A DNA stretch of 64,000 nucleotides from Lachnospiraceae bacterium (GTDB lineage Bacteria > Bacillota > Clostridia > Lachnospirales > Lachnospiraceae). Positions 11,483 through 20,840 of the stretch are shown here, in pieces (position 1 is the first letter of the stretch; the number at the start of each line of letters is the position of its first letter). The DNA lies in contig JAILQX010000025.1 of assembly GCA_024698705.1 (NCBI GenBank), positions 1 through 64,000 on the forward strand, read 5' to 3'. Below the pieces are notes generated by a model that saw nothing but the letters and a program-made list of their open reading frames with translations, did no database searches and was not told where the DNA came from. Position numbers and translations under genes: made by a program.

Positions 11483-11573
11483 AGGAAAAGATTTTATCAT
11501 GTATGATAACATCACAGCACCAAGAGTATTGTTTTAGAATACTGTCTCAATGATATTTCGTTAAAAAAGCTAG

Positions 11574-11924
11574 TTACGGTTGGACATTATATTTACTCAT
11601 ATACCACCTTAACCCATCCCTTTTAACGCTAATACTAAAGCTTTCAAAAATATCGTGTATATCTTCGTCTTTGCTTTTATATTCTCTATGCAACCATATA
11701 ATGCCGTTATTAAGTCCTAATAGACTAAACCGAAAACTCACATCACCATAATGTTCAAATTCTCCGGGAGGATTATAAAAATGTTTCATGATCACGTCAT
11801 CATATGTTTCTTTACCACTAAGGGCTATGTTTATATTTTTCATTACAAACATTGTACCTGAAAATACCCAAATCACGTAAAACAGTACAATGATTGTAAT
11901 AACTGTTTTAACCCTATTCTTCAT
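11574..11924 (-). CDS. Small protein with one N-terminal membrane segment, unknown
   Basis: The protein has 116 residues with a basic N-terminus and a hydrophobic segment (about 8-28), probably a signal anchor or uncleaved signal. The outer part (about 30-116) shows no motif I recognise. An AGGAGG precedes the ATG closely. Its base composition is more AT-rich than the neighbouring housekeeping genes, as is that of the 79-codon reading frame just upstream. The pair could be a recently acquired or rapidly evolving two-gene unit ending at the terminator 11452-11482. Confidence 0.55.
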   Translation of the reverse strand: MKNRVKTVITIIVLFYVIWVFSGTMFVMKNINIALSGKETYDDVIMKHFYNPPGEFEHYGDVSFRFSLLGLNNGIIWLHREYKSKDEDIHDIFESFSISVKRDGLRWYMSKYNVQP

Positions 11925-11942
11925 ACATCCTCCTGATATACT

Positions 11943-12146
11943 TTACCATTTTAACAATGAATCACTGAGGTGTATGATTTTCACCGCTTTTTCTCCATCC
12001 TCAAATGATTCTTGTGGATCATTCAGATAATCAAATTCCACGATCCGGTCTTCGATCATACTCTCGGAAAGATTCGTTATTGTGACTTCAGAGTTTTCAT
12101 ATTTATTTGTATTGGTTTCTTTGTTTTCATTCGCATACCCCTTCAT
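11943..12146 (-). CDS. Very small acidic hypothetical protein
   Basis: The protein has about 67 residues, is Asn/Glu-rich at the N-terminus, and contains ESMIEDRIVEFDYLND and EKAVKIIHLSDSL. I recognise no family. No clear ribosome site precedes either the ATG at 12146 or a TTG at 12182, so the start is uncertain and the frame could be a remnant. It ends 18 bp before the next small gene, suggesting co-transcription. Confidence 0.4.
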   Translation of the reverse strand: MKGYANENKETNTNKYENSEVTITNLSESMIEDRIVEFDYLNDPQESFEDGEKAVKIIHLSDSLLKW

Positions 12147-12236
12147 CTTTTTATTGTAAACAATCCGTCCACAAATAGTCAATTACAAACATCCGGCTTT
12201 AAGAGTGTCACGGACCGCGGCGCTTACATTTGCAAT

Positions 12237-12276
12237 ATAAAAAGGACATCCCCGACGGCTCCCGTCGAAAACATCC
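12237..12276 (-). terminator. Rho-independent terminator after nrdR
   Basis: A long hairpin (12244-12276) has a 15-bp stem including several G-U pairs, a three-nt loop and a TTTTTAT tail on the minus strand. Confidence 0.8.
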
Positions 12277-12324
12277 TCCTTATATGCCTATACATTAAAA
12301 CTCTTTTATATGTCGCCGAAACGA

Positions 12325-12783
12325 TTATTTGCTGTTTGTCATAACCTTCTTCAACTCATCCATAAATGTATTGATGTCCTTAAATTCTCTGTATACGGAT
12401 GCAAATCTTACATACGCAACAGCCTCGAGATCCTTGAGCTTGTTCATAACGAGTTCGCCGATAACAACACTCGGTATCTCCTTCTCTTCCATGTTGAAGA
12501 TCTCGTTCTCAACTTCATCAACCAGCTGGTTGATCTGTGAAGCACTGATCGGCCTCTTATGACATGCTCTCAAAACTCCTGCCTCGATCTTTGATCTGTC
12601 ATAGGCCTCTCTGTTATTGTCCTTCTTAATGATTATAAGTGGGATCGTTTCCACCTTCTCGTATGTGGTAAATCTCTTACCGCATTCATCACATACACGA
12701 CGTCTTCTGATGGAATTGTTATCCTCTGCCGGTCTTGAATCTATAACTCTGGTGTTCTCGTGGTTACAAAATGGACACTTCAT
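12325..12783 (-). CDS. nrdR: Transcriptional repressor NrdR
   Basis: NrdR represses ribonucleotide reductase genes in response to ATP/dATP. The N-terminal zinc ribbon (CPFC at 3-6, then CDECGKRF) and the ATP-cone (from about residue 48, starting with IIKKDNNREAYDRSKI) are intact. At 152 residues it has normal length. I chose the ATG of MKCPFC because GGAGG lies seven bases upstream; the ATG two codons earlier is too close to it. It stands alone between a perfect promoter and a terminator, away from nrd genes. Confidence 0.96.
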   Translation of the reverse strand: MKCPFCNHENTRVIDSRPAEDNNSIRRRRVCDECGKRFTTYEKVETIPLIIIKKDNNREAYDRSKIEAGVLRACHKRPISASQINQLVDEVENEIFNMEEKEIPSVVIGELVMNKLKDLEAVAYVRFASVYREFKDINTFMDELKKVMTNSK

Positions 12784-12821
12784 CAACATACCTCCGTATT
12801 TGAAACACTCAAATTAACATA

Positions 12822-12850
12822 ATTATATATAAATAATATATTTATGTCAA
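12822..12850 (-). promoter_or_regulatory. Consensus sigma70-type promoter of nrdR
   Basis: On the minus strand a perfect TTGACA (12845-12850), a 17-nt spacer and a perfect TATAAT (12822-12827). Such an unmodified consensus is rare and suggests strong basal transcription or tight control by a repressor. Confidence 0.9.
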
Positions 12851-12940
12851 CTTTTTTCTACAATATTTCGTATAAAATATCGAAAATAATTCATTATCTG
12901 GTATTCTATGTGTTTTACATAATGTTTTGAATATAAAAAT

Positions 12941-13264
12941 ATGACTGAGGCTTCACTGAAGCAGTTACAAAATGACAGAAAATGTTACTCTATCAGTATG
13001 ATGGAAGCTGTAAGAGGGTTAGTTCATGATTATATTGAAGATTAAGATAAAATGAATAGAAATAATTATAATATCTTAGTTTTAGAACAATGGATTGAGA
13101 AATAATATGAAAAAATAAGATACAACCAAGAAAAGTCTATCACTTATCTTAATCTGATTTCCAATACACAAATATAAAACATATAATTAAGATAACGTGC
13201 GACAAATCATGAGAAATATCTTAAAGAGCAGAATATTACTATGAACTTTTTTAAACGCAGATGA
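12941..13264 (+). pseudogene. Possible decayed reading frame, AT-rich, plus strand
   Basis: In the 530-bp gap between the nrdR promoter and the ftsZ terminator, one plus-strand frame begins with ATG at 12941 and reads 34 residues (MTEASLKQLQND...). It then continues in the same frame through TAA codons at 13043, 13103, 13175, 13184 and 13193 to TGA at 13262, with protein-like stretches between them. No ribosome site or family is recognisable. AT-rich random sequence could also produce this. I see nothing else in 12851-13321. Confidence 0.22.
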
Positions 13265-13321
13265 GATCAAGTAGTTGCAAATTTGCTTTTCTTGACCGGT
13301 ACAGAAAGAATTTTGAGGCAT

Positions 13322-13349
13322 AAAAAAACCGGCATGCGATGCATGCCGG
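13322..13349 (-). terminator. Rho-independent terminator after ftsZ
   Basis: A nine-bp perfect stem CCGGCATGC/GCATGCCGG with a three-nt loop is followed on the minus strand by seven T residues. Confidence 0.93.
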
Positions 13350-13361
13350 AAAACATACTTA

Positions 13362-14567
13362 TTATTTTTTCTGAAGGAACTCCGGTATCTTAAGCTGATT
13401 CTCTTCAACCTTGCTCCTGATGTCTGCAGGACGCTGAAGCTGTGCCGTAAAGTTCGTTCTCGGTGTCTGACCGGGTGTTGCAGCTGTTCCTGTGGGACGA
13501 GCAAAGTTTGCCGTACCGTTCATTCCTGCCTGAGGATTGGGTGCTGCCTGTCTGGGCTGAACGGGAACACGTCCGGGAACCGTACGTCCGCCGAATATAG
13601 ACATATCCTGCTTCATATTCTGCTCGATACCTGTTGCGATAACGGTGATCTTGCATGAATCAGGCTCGCTGTCATCATACATGCATCCGAAGATTACGTT
13701 GATGTCCGCACCTGTAAGTGACTGGATGTAATTAGCTGCATCATCTGCATCAAACATTGAGATATCACCCGTAACATTGAGGATGACATCCGTTGCACCG
13801 TTGATCGTCGTCTCAAGAAGCGGAGACTCAACAGCCTGTTTAACTGCTTCGATAGCCTTGTCATCACCTTTGCCCTCACCGATACCAATGTGAGCTATTC
13901 CCTTATCTCTCATGACTGTCTGGATATCTGCAAAGTCAAGGTTGATAACTGCGGGAACATTGATAAGGTCCGTAATACCCTGTACTGCCTGCTGAAGAAC
14001 CTGATCGGCCTTCTTAAGTGCATCGGGCATCGTAGTCTTTCTGTCAACTATATCATAAATCTTATCGTTGGGAATAACGATAAGTGTATCTACGTTTTCT
14101 TTAAGCTTCTCAAGACCTGCGAGTGCGTTGGTCATACGGGTCTTTGCTTCAAATCTGAAAGGCTTTGTAACAACGCCGACCGTGAGGATACCCATATCCT
14201 TGGCGATCTTTGCAACTATAGGTGCAGCACCTGTTCCGGTTCCGCCGCCCATACCGCATGTTACAAATACCATGTTGTATGCCTGTATCGCTGATGTCAG
14301 TTCATCATAACTTTCTTCAGCTGCACGTTCACCTACCTCAGGCTTGGCTCCTGCTCCGAGTCCCTTGGTGAGTTTTTCTCCTATCTGCAGAAGTTTCGGT
14401 GCCTTACACAATTGTAAAGCCTGCTTATCGGTATTAACTCCGATAAAATCAACACCTCCGATAGCTTCCTCTATCATTCTGTTTACAGCATTATTGCCAG
14501 CACCGCCAACACCCAGTACAAGTATCTTGGCTCCGGCCTCTGCATCGTTGGTTTTTAACTCTAACAA
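13362..14567 (-). CDS. ftsZ: Cell division GTPase FtsZ
   Basis: FtsZ polymerises at mid-cell to form the division ring. The tubulin signature [10 protein letters not shown], the T7 synergy loop NLDFADI and the C-terminal partner-binding peptide IPEFLQKK after a Pro/Gln-rich linker are all present. The start is a TTG at 14567: AAGGAGG lies seven bases upstream and the resulting N-terminus (MLELKTND) matches the family. A GTG 12 codons earlier lies close to the predicted transcription start and has no ribosome site. It is the last gene of the mraZ-to-ftsZ cluster and also has its own promoter. Confidence 0.97.
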   Translation of the reverse strand: MLELKTNDAEAGAKILVLGVGGAGNNAVNRMIEEAIGGVDFIGVNTDKQALQLCKAPKLLQIGEKLTKGLGAGAKPEVGERAAEESYDELTSAIQAYNMVFVTCGMGGGTGTGAAPIVAKIAKDMGILTVGVVTKPFRFEAKTRMTNALAGLEKLKENVDTLIVIPNDKIYDIVDRKTTMPDALKKADQVLQQAVQGITDLINVPAVINLDFADIQTVMRDKGIAHIGIGEGKGDDKAIEAVKQAVESPLLETTINGATDVILNVTGDISMFDADDAANYIQSLTGADINVIFGCMYDDSEPDSCKITVIATGIEQNMKQDMSIFGGRTVPGRVPVQPRQAAPNPQAGMNGTANFARPTGTAATPGQTPRTNFTAQLQRPADIRSKVEENQLKIPEFLQKK

Positions 14568-14606
14568 AGCTTCATCCTCCTTGTTCCGATTAACGTCACA
14601 CACTCT

Positions 14607-14635
14607 ATCTTATAATTATTTTAGGCGAAACGCAA
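14607..14635 (-). promoter_or_regulatory. Probable ftsZ-proximal promoter
   Basis: On the minus strand -35 TTGCGT (14630-14635), a 17-nt spacer and -10 TAAGAT (14607-14612). It lies in the 96-bp gap between ftsQ and the ftsZ start, so ftsZ can be transcribed independently of the upstream division genes. Confidence 0.5.
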
Positions 14636-14663
14636 CATTTTTTATATATTTTTACCAAATTTA

Positions 14664-15491
14664 TCATTCGTCATACTCGAACGTGGTAATGACATCGTCG
14701 GATGTATAATTTTCCATCCTGAGAACGCCTTTTTTGCCCTGAAGTTCGGGCAAAATGTTTTTAAGTCTTATGATCTTCTCGTCAATCTCATCAAAGCTGC
14801 CGAGCTTGACTCTCGCTTCGCCGAAATACAGTGTAAGATTATAGTCCTGGTCAAAATATATCTTATCAACGGATATCTCGTATTTGTCGAGCAACTGCGA
14901 TACATCAAGTATCTGCTTGAATATCTTCTCATCGTCGACCGGAAGTTTCTCGTAGAGCACTATGTGGTCAAACTTCATGCCCATGATCTGAGGTATGCCC
15001 ACAGTCTTTACATTTGATGATTCTATGACTGTTCCGTCTTTGTCAAAATATATGTACTTGCCCATATATTCAACAAAACCCGCCATTGCCTTTTCGTATA
15101 CGGTTATCCTGATGGAATCCGGCGACATTATCCTTACGCTCATCGTCTCAACGAAGGGTACGTCCTTTATCTCTTTATCATGGTATTTTATCGAAAGATA
15201 GATCGAATTGTGCGACAACGCTCCGTCACCGAGGACCATATCGCATATCTCATCATTGGAATAATGTGTGCTGCCTTCTACTATAATGGTATCTACGCGG
15301 TATTTTTCCCAGAAATATGTGAACAGAAATGCAAGGATCAGCACAAACGCAGTTGCAAATATCGTCACGTGAACAGCATGCTTACCGGGTCTGTGTCGTT
15401 CCATGAATCCTCTTATGTCAAGCCGCGGCCTTCTTATAACGGTCTCAGGCTTCTTTTTCTTTTTTCTCTTGTGTTTTTTTTCACTCATCAT
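14664..15491 (-). CDS. ftsQ: Cell division protein FtsQ/DivIB
   Basis: The protein has 275 residues with a very basic cytoplasmic tail (Lys/Arg-rich, about 3-25), one membrane helix (about 40-62), a POTRA domain starting at VDTIIVEGSTHYSNDEI and a beta domain. It links FtsL and the division PBP in the divisome. Its ATG overlaps the ftsW stop codon (TGATG), so the two are translationally coupled. No FtsA, MurB or MurC gene accompanies it. Confidence 0.9.
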   Translation of the reverse strand: MMSEKKHKRKKKKKPETVIRRPRLDIRGFMERHRPGKHAVHVTIFATAFVLILAFLFTYFWEKYRVDTIIVEGSTHYSNDEICDMVLGDGALSHNSIYLSIKYHDKEIKDVPFVETMSVRIMSPDSIRITVYEKAMAGFVEYMGKYIYFDKDGTVIESSNVKTVGIPQIMGMKFDHIVLYEKLPVDDEKIFKQILDVSQLLDKYEISVDKIYFDQDYNLTLYFGEARVKLGSFDEIDEKIIRLKNILPELQGKKGVLRMENYTSDDVITTFEYDE

Positions 15492-16648
15492 CAGAACCTG
15501 ATGCTTTTGGCAACATTCAGCACCAGCCCTATCTCAATGAGCAGGAACACGATGGAACTGCCGCCATAGCTAATAAACGGTAATGAAATACCCGTATTGG
15601 GGATCGTATTGGTTACTACCGCAACATTAAGTACAACCTGGATCGCAATGTGTCCCATAACTCCGACGACTATCATCGCGCCAAATAAATCCTTTGCATT
15701 ATTGGCTATGATCATCATTCTCCAGAGCAAGAGAACGAAGAGCAGAATAATGCATATCCCCCCGAAAAGTCCCAGTTCCTCACATATGATCGAAAAGATC
15801 ATATCATTTTGCGCTTCAGGCAGGAAGCCCTGTTTCTGTATGCTCTGTCCGAGTCCCTTTCCGAAGATCCCGCCGGAACCTATTGCATACAGTGCCTGCA
15901 ATGTCTGGAATCCCTTTCCCGAAGCATATGCTTCCGGATCTATCCATGCAAGTACTCTCTGACCTCTGAAACCGAATGTCGAAGAGTCGGCCATCTTTGT
16001 GATGGCAAACAACATGAGCGCCCCGAGCGCCACTCCTGCCACAAGGATTATCGCAAACCTCTTATAACCCGGAGTCGCTATAAAAAGCATGACAAGACAT
16101 ATACCGAAAATGATTATGGCGGAACTCATATTTTCGGTTATCCGCCAAACGAGAATGCAGATCAATAAGGGCGATGCGAGCACAATGCCGAATCCCTTCG
16201 GTGTGTTTATCTTATTGCCCATCTTGTACACGAGTGCCGCAAGAAAAATGATCATCGCAAGCTTTGCGATCTCTGCCGGCTGAATGGAAATACCGACTCT
16301 CAGCCATCTTCTTGCACCGTTGGCTTCATATCCGAGCGGCGTGAGTACCAGCATTACCAGAACAACGCTGGTTGCATATGCAATCACTCCGAACCTGCTC
16401 CATATCTTATATGGTATAAATGAGATGATTATCATCATAAATATCCCGACTGCCGTTGCAACAGCCTGCTTCTTGAGATAATATGCAGCGTCGTTATTTA
16501 CTATCGACGACATGCTGGCTTCGTACGAACTTGTGGAGTAAACCATGATCAGTCCGAATCCCAGCAAAAACAGTACGATAAATATCAGGCTGTAATCTAT
16601 ATACGGTTTTTCTGTATTTGGATCCCTAGTAAATAACTTCATCATCAT
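15491..16648 (-). CDS. ftsW: Peptidoglycan glycosyltransferase FtsW (SEDS family)
   Basis: The protein has 385 residues and about ten membrane helices. SEDS signatures are visible: GARRWL, AEIAKLAMI, the large loop with GFRGQRVLAWIDPEA and GKGLGQSIQK, and the C-terminal SFISYGGSS. It polymerises lipid II with the adjacent class B PBP as transpeptidase partner. Three consecutive ATG codons open the gene within the end of the PBP gene, preceded by AAGGA. Confidence 0.93.
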   Translation of the reverse strand: MMMKLFTRDPNTEKPYIDYSLIFIVLFLLGFGLIMVYSTSSYEASMSSIVNNDAAYYLKKQAVATAVGIFMMIIISFIPYKIWSRFGVIAYATSVVLVMLVLTPLGYEANGARRWLRVGISIQPAEIAKLAMIIFLAALVYKMGNKINTPKGFGIVLASPLLICILVWRITENMSSAIIIFGICLVMLFIATPGYKRFAIILVAGVALGALMLFAITKMADSSTFGFRGQRVLAWIDPEAYASGKGFQTLQALYAIGSGGIFGKGLGQSIQKQGFLPEAQNDMIFSIICEELGLFGGICIILLFVLLLWRMMIIANNAKDLFGAMIVVGVMGHIAIQVVLNVAVVTNTIPNTGISLPFISYGGSSIVFLLIEIGLVLNVAKSIRF

Positions 16649-18827
16649 TTTCCTTAACTGCTTCGCCTGTTTCCATGTTGAGAACCGTTCCCGTAAGCGG
16701 CGCTGTCGTTACATCATCGCTCTGCATCTCCTCTTCGGTTAAGGGTGTAGAACTCGTTACGTCTCCGCCTCTTGCATCGATATTACCCTCTTCATCGACC
16801 TCAGGTTTCTCCTCGGTATCTTCGGGCTCTGAAGGTTCTTCTTCAACATCGGCTCGTTTGATCGTAATATTGAGCGCCTCAAGCTCTTCCACTTCCTTGT
16901 CCGTGAGTTCCTCTGTCATGTATATGTTCATATACGGCAATACTTCCGTAAGTATGCTTCTTGTAAGCTTTGTTGCGAAGCTGACCTGGTCCTGTGACCA
17001 TGCATTGGGTCTGTCGACCACAACGTAGATCGCTATCTGCGGATTATCTGCAGGCGCAAAGCCCATAAATGACAATACATAGTTTGTCCTGTCTCTGGGT
17101 ACGGTTTCGGCTGTTCCCGTCTTACCACCTATCATGTAGCCTGCCGGCCTTGCACTCTTACCTGTGCCTTCCTCAACTACACCTATACAGAAATCAACTA
17201 TCTCTGCGGATGTCTTCGCTGAAATGGTCTGCTTTAAGACTCTCGGTGTGATGTTCTTTACAACCGAACCATCGGAAGCCGTTATCTTGCTCACAACGTG
17301 AGGTTCATAATAATAACCTCCGTTTATGAGTGAACAGTAACCCGTGATCATCTGTATCATGGTGACATTGAAGCCCTGTCCGAATGTCGATGTCGCAAGT
17401 TCCGTCTCACCCATCGTATCATGGCCGAATACAAGTGAATCCGTTCTGGCCTCTCCGTAAAGATCCACATTGGTCTTGAGTCCGAAATTATATGTATTCT
17501 GATAATCAAGAAATGTATCCGCTCCGATCTGTCTGCCCATGAGCATCAGGGAAACGTTACATGAATTCTCTATGGTCTGTTTTACACTCAGTGTACCACA
17601 GCCGCCTTTCTTGTAGTTGTGGCACTTGATATCGTGTGTTGCAACCTGGAGCGAACCGTTACATGTGTAATATTCCTGTCCGGTAAGCTTGCCGGATTCA
17701 AGTCCGCAGGCTACGGTAAACGGCTTGTATGTCGAACCGGGCTCATATGTCGTGCTTATACAGAAGTTTCTCCACAGATAATTGAGGTTTCTGTACACCT
17801 CATCATCGTTCGACAGTTCTTCATTTATATTTGCTTCCGTAAGGACGACCGCATCATAGTCGATCATACCCTTTTCATTGACCTTCTTTGAACCGATCAG
17901 CTTGTTTATATCCCTTGTATCATTGAGGTTGAAGTTGGGATAGCTGGCCATTCCGAGTATCTCCCCGCTGTCCACATCCATGATGATGCATCCCAAGTTA
18001 TTTGCACCGTTACCTTCTCTGGCTGTGTTCTTATTTTCCTCATTGAACTGATAGAGATATTTTTCTATAATCTGCTGGATATTGGCATCGAGTGTGGTCA
18101 CTATATTGTATCCGTCCGTAGCTGGGATCGTGGTCCTCTCAAGCGTTTCTTCTTTGTTGAGATATCCGTATTCTCTTCCGTTGATGCCGTTCAACACATC
18201 GTTGTAATATTGCTCAAGTCCGTAATTTCCGACGTTATCCTTGCCTGTAAAGCCTATGACGTCACACGCAAGCTCGTTATTGGGGTATACCCTCTTGTAC
18301 TCTTCCTCAAACCATACTCCGGCTATGTTGGGATATTCCTCGTCGTTATTGTCCATCTCCATGAAAGGACTTACCTGATCGTATGTCAACTGCTTGCTGA
18401 CTACATAATATTGCGACGACGGATTGTCGTTAACGTAAGCCCTGAGTTCGCTCATGTTGAGAAACGGAAAACACGTCTGAAGAGCCGTCATTGTCTCATT
18501 TAGCGACTCTTCCTTATCCAGCATTACCTTCGCATCTATTATCAGGTTGTAGACCTTCTCGCTCGTTGCCAGTTTGTTGCCCTTGCAGTCAAGTATTTCC
18601 CCTCTCTTGAAGGGTATGGTCGTGGATTCGTATTTTTGCTGGCTGAGTACCTGTTTCTTGTACTGCTCGCCGTTGTCCCTTGTGATAAGAAATAATCTGA
18701 CCGTTAACCCAGCAAAAGCCAGTAACACTATAACAAACAGTATTACCAGCTTCTCCTGCATATCCTTATTCAGGCCATTTTCAACATGTATTCTTCTGAC
18801 TTTTTTAACTCTTTTTTCGTTTTTCAA
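16626..18827 (-). CDS. Class B penicillin-binding protein (FtsI/SpoVD type)
   Basis: The protein has 733 residues with one N-terminal membrane helix (about 28-48), a dimerisation domain and a transpeptidase domain with SxxK in GSTYKPF, SxN in SCN and KTG in GGKTGTAE. The C-terminus ends in a long acidic Glu/Asp/Thr tail and has no PASTA domain, unlike SpoVD of spore formers. It cross-links septal peptidoglycan. The start is a TTG; the AGGAG ribosome site overlaps the end of ftsL. It overlaps ftsW by 23 bp. Confidence 0.92.
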   Translation of the reverse strand: MKNEKRVKKVRRIHVENGLNKDMQEKLVILFVIVLLAFAGLTVRLFLITRDNGEQYKKQVLSQQKYESTTIPFKRGEILDCKGNKLATSEKVYNLIIDAKVMLDKEESLNETMTALQTCFPFLNMSELRAYVNDNPSSQYYVVSKQLTYDQVSPFMEMDNNDEEYPNIAGVWFEEEYKRVYPNNELACDVIGFTGKDNVGNYGLEQYYNDVLNGINGREYGYLNKEETLERTTIPATDGYNIVTTLDANIQQIIEKYLYQFNEENKNTAREGNGANNLGCIIMDVDSGEILGMASYPNFNLNDTRDINKLIGSKKVNEKGMIDYDAVVLTEANINEELSNDDEVYRNLNYLWRNFCISTTYEPGSTYKPFTVACGLESGKLTGQEYYTCNGSLQVATHDIKCHNYKKGGCGTLSVKQTIENSCNVSLMLMGRQIGADTFLDYQNTYNFGLKTNVDLYGEARTDSLVFGHDTMGETELATSTFGQGFNVTMIQMITGYCSLINGGYYYEPHVVSKITASDGSVVKNITPRVLKQTISAKTSAEIVDFCIGVVEEGTGKSARPAGYMIGGKTGTAETVPRDRTNYVLSFMGFAPADNPQIAIYVVVDRPNAWSQDQVSFATKLTRSILTEVLPYMNIYMTEELTDKEVEELEALNITIKRADVEEEPSEPEDTEEKPEVDEEGNIDARGGDVTSSTPLTEEEMQSDDVTTAPLTGTVLNMETGEAVKENDDEVIY

Positions 18828-18839
18828 AACAAACTGCTC

Positions 18840-19337
18840 CTAGTTCTCCGGAAGTTCTCCCATCTGTCTTACATAGTCACTTCCCTCATCAGATATTGTA
18901 ACAACCTGTCCAACTTTTGCATAGGTCATTCCAAGTTCTTCTACCGCAATTTTTTTGATCTCTTCCAGATTAACGCTTGATTCGATCCTTTCTATCTCCT
19001 CGTCGTTTGTTAGTTTAAGTGTGTTAAGCTGCTTTTCGAGCGATGCAACCCTCTTGATGCTCACTGTGAGTTCTGACTGGTCTTTAAGGTAACTGATGAG
19101 CATGATACCTGTTATGGCAACGGCAAGTGAAAGGAAAAGAACATATCCGAATGACATTCTTCTTGTCTTTGCCCTGTTCTTCGCTACGCGCGCGTTGACG
19201 GGTTTGTAGGGTTTGTTCATCTCTTCAACAATATTTTTCGGAGCTGCGCTTCCGCCAACATACTGTTGTTTTCCGACCTGCTGCATCCTTCCGTAGTTTG
19301 TATTCCTTCTGTATTTTGTGTTGTTAACTGTGCTCAT
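18840..19337 (-). CDS. ftsL: FtsL-like divisome protein
   Basis: The protein has 165 residues: a Gly/Asn/Arg-rich cytoplasmic part (1-65), one membrane helix (about 68-88) and a heptad-patterned external coiled coil (about 90-145) with VNLEEIKKIAVEELGM. This architecture, between rsmH and the division PBP, identifies FtsL even though the family is weakly conserved. AGAGGA precedes the ATG. Confidence 0.82.
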   Translation of the reverse strand: MSTVNNTKYRRNTNYGRMQQVGKQQYVGGSAAPKNIVEEMNKPYKPVNARVAKNRAKTRRMSFGYVLFLSLAVAITGIMLISYLKDQSELTVSIKRVASLEKQLNTLKLTNDEEIERIESSVNLEEIKKIAVEELGMTYAKVGQVVTISDEGSDYVRQMGELPEN

Positions 19338-19364
19338 CTTGTTCCTCTTTTGATCCCTTCGGTT

Positions 19365-20306
19365 TTAACCTGTATGTTTCTCGAATATCCTCAGCTTTGC
19401 ACTTTTGGATCTCGAATTTTCCTTCATCTCTTCTTCACCCGGTATTACCGGCTTTTTTGTTACCGTTTTTCCTTTTGGCTTCTTGCCGCATACACAGACC
19501 GGGAATTCCGGCGGACATGTGCATGGATTTTCGTAGTTTCTGAATGCCGATTTCACTATCCTGTCTTCCAGGGAGTGAAATGTTATGATCGCAAGCCTTC
19601 CGCCTTCGTTTAAGGCTTCCACCATGTCATCCAAACTGTTTTTCAAAACCTCCAGCTCTCTGTTGCACTCTATCCTGATCGCCTGAAATGTCTTCTTTGA
19701 GGGATGTCCGTTCTGTCTCATCTTTGCAGGTATCGAGGCTTTGATGATCGCGTTCAGTTCAAACGTCGTATTTATCTTCGCTGCCGCTCTGGCCTGCACT
19801 ATATGCTTTGCAATATTCTGTGCGAATTTTTCTTCTCCGTAATCTCTTATGATCCTGAAGAGTTCCTTTTCGCTGTATTCGTTGACTATGTCTTTGGCTG
19901 TCAGGCTCTGGCGATTATCCATCCTCATATCCAGTTCCGTGTCATGCATGTAGGAAAAACCTCTTTCCACGGTGTCGAGCTGGTATGAACTCACTCCCAG
20001 ATCAAGGAGTATCCCGTCAACCTTTTCAATGTTCAGATCTGCAAGTATGCGTTTTATGTCTTCGTAATTGCTTCTTACTATCGTTACGTTTTCAAAGTCC
20101 TTTAACTTCTCTTCCGCGGCTTTTATGGCATCTTCATCCTGGTCTATGCCTATCAGCCTTCCTTTGGTGCTCAGCCTTGAAGCTATCTCGTATGAATGTC
20201 CTGCTCCTCCGAGCGTTCCGTCCACATATATCCCGTCAGGCTTTATGTTTAAGCCTTCTATGCATTCATCGAGTAATACCGATCTGTGTCTGAATTTCAT
20301 ATCCAT
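19365..20306 (-). CDS. rsmH: 16S rRNA m4C1402 methyltransferase RsmH (MraW)
   Basis: RsmH methylates N4 of C1402 in 16S rRNA with SAM. The SAM site [11 protein letters not shown], the [12 protein letters not shown] motif, the GFSYMHD.ELDMRMD block and [12 protein letters not shown] are intact. Length is normal at about 313 residues. The exact start is uncertain: ATG codons at 20306 and 20300 follow a weak GGGTG, while a GTG at 20330 lies right behind the mraZ stop codon. Confidence 0.95.
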   Translation of the reverse strand: MDMKFRHRSVLLDECIEGLNIKPDGIYVDGTLGGAGHSYEIASRLSTKGRLIGIDQDEDAIKAAEEKLKDFENVTIVRSNYEDIKRILADLNIEKVDGILLDLGVSSYQLDTVERGFSYMHDTELDMRMDNRQSLTAKDIVNEYSEKELFRIIRDYGEEKFAQNIAKHIVQARAAAKINTTFELNAIIKASIPAKMRQNGHPSKKTFQAIRIECNRELEVLKNSLDDMVEALNEGGRLAIITFHSLEDRIVKSAFRNYENPCTCPPEFPVCVCGKKPKGKTVTKKPVIPGEEEMKENSRSKSAKLRIFEKHTG

Positions 20307-20332
20307 CACCCGTTTTCGCTTTTCCCGCACAT

Positions 20333-20764
20333 CTAGATGATGAGTCCGAGGTTCTGCATATGCTCCGCTATCTCATCGGCATCCACATATTCTTCCATGC
20401 CGTTCCATCTTGCCCTGCTCCAGATCTCCACACGGCTTGCTACACCTACAAGTACTGCCTCTTTCTCAAGTTCCGCAAATTCTCTCAATACCGTTGGTAA
20501 AAGTATCCTTCCCTGTTTGTCGACTTCCACGTAAGCAGCTCCGGCAAGGAAGAATCTGACAAAGTTTCTGGCGTCCTTACTGTTAAGCGGCAATGTTTTG
20601 AGTTTATCCTCGAATGTTCTCCATTCCTGTTCGTCATATACAAACAGACAACCGTCAAGGCCCTTGGTCACAACAAACTGTTCGCCGAGATCTTCTCTGA
20701 ACTTTGCAGGAATTATGATCCTGCCCTTTGGATCGATTGTGTGATTGTATTCTCCCATGAACAT
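20333..20764 (-). CDS. mraZ: Transcriptional regulator MraZ
   Basis: The protein has 143 residues and two AbrB-like SpoVT domains, each with the [13 protein letters not shown] / [13 protein letters not shown] motif. MraZ forms rings and represses its own operon by binding direct repeats upstream of mraZ. The first gene of the division cluster, it is preceded by an array of phased AGTGGT boxes and its own promoter. The last box overlaps the ribosome-binding region (GGTG seven bases before the ATG), so bound MraZ would cover the start of the operon. Confidence 0.96.
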   Translation of the reverse strand: MFMGEYNHTIDPKGRIIIPAKFREDLGEQFVVTKGLDGCLFVYDEQEWRTFEDKLKTLPLNSKDARNFVRFFLAGAAYVEVDKQGRILLPTVLREFAELEKEAVLVGVASRVEIWSRARWNGMEEYVDADEIAEHMQNLGLII

Positions 20765-20772
20765 GTTGATTC

Positions 20773-20840
20773 ACCACTTACTACCACTTAGTCACCACTA
20801 TTCACCACTTGTCACCATTTTATACTAAACTTGTACCATT
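20773..20840 (-). promoter_or_regulatory. Probable MraZ operator: phased AGTGGT boxes
   Basis: On the minus strand AGTGGT occurs at 20773-20778, 20783-20788, 20794-20799 and 20804-20809, with AATGGT at 20814-20819. Start-to-start spacing is 10, 11, 10 and 10 bp. A sixth copy, AATGGT at 20835-20840, is 21 bp further, i.e. in phase with one box skipped. All boxes face the same side of the helix. They extend from within the promoter to the ribosome site of mraZ. MraZ of other bacteria binds short G-rich direct repeats with about 10-bp spacing, so the assignment is by analogy. Confidence 0.75.

Noticed and set aside
13187..13504. Minus-strand frame overlapping the 3' end of ftsZ and its terminator
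   Set aside because: It runs through the terminator hairpin and the ftsZ coding region in another frame and has no ribosome site.
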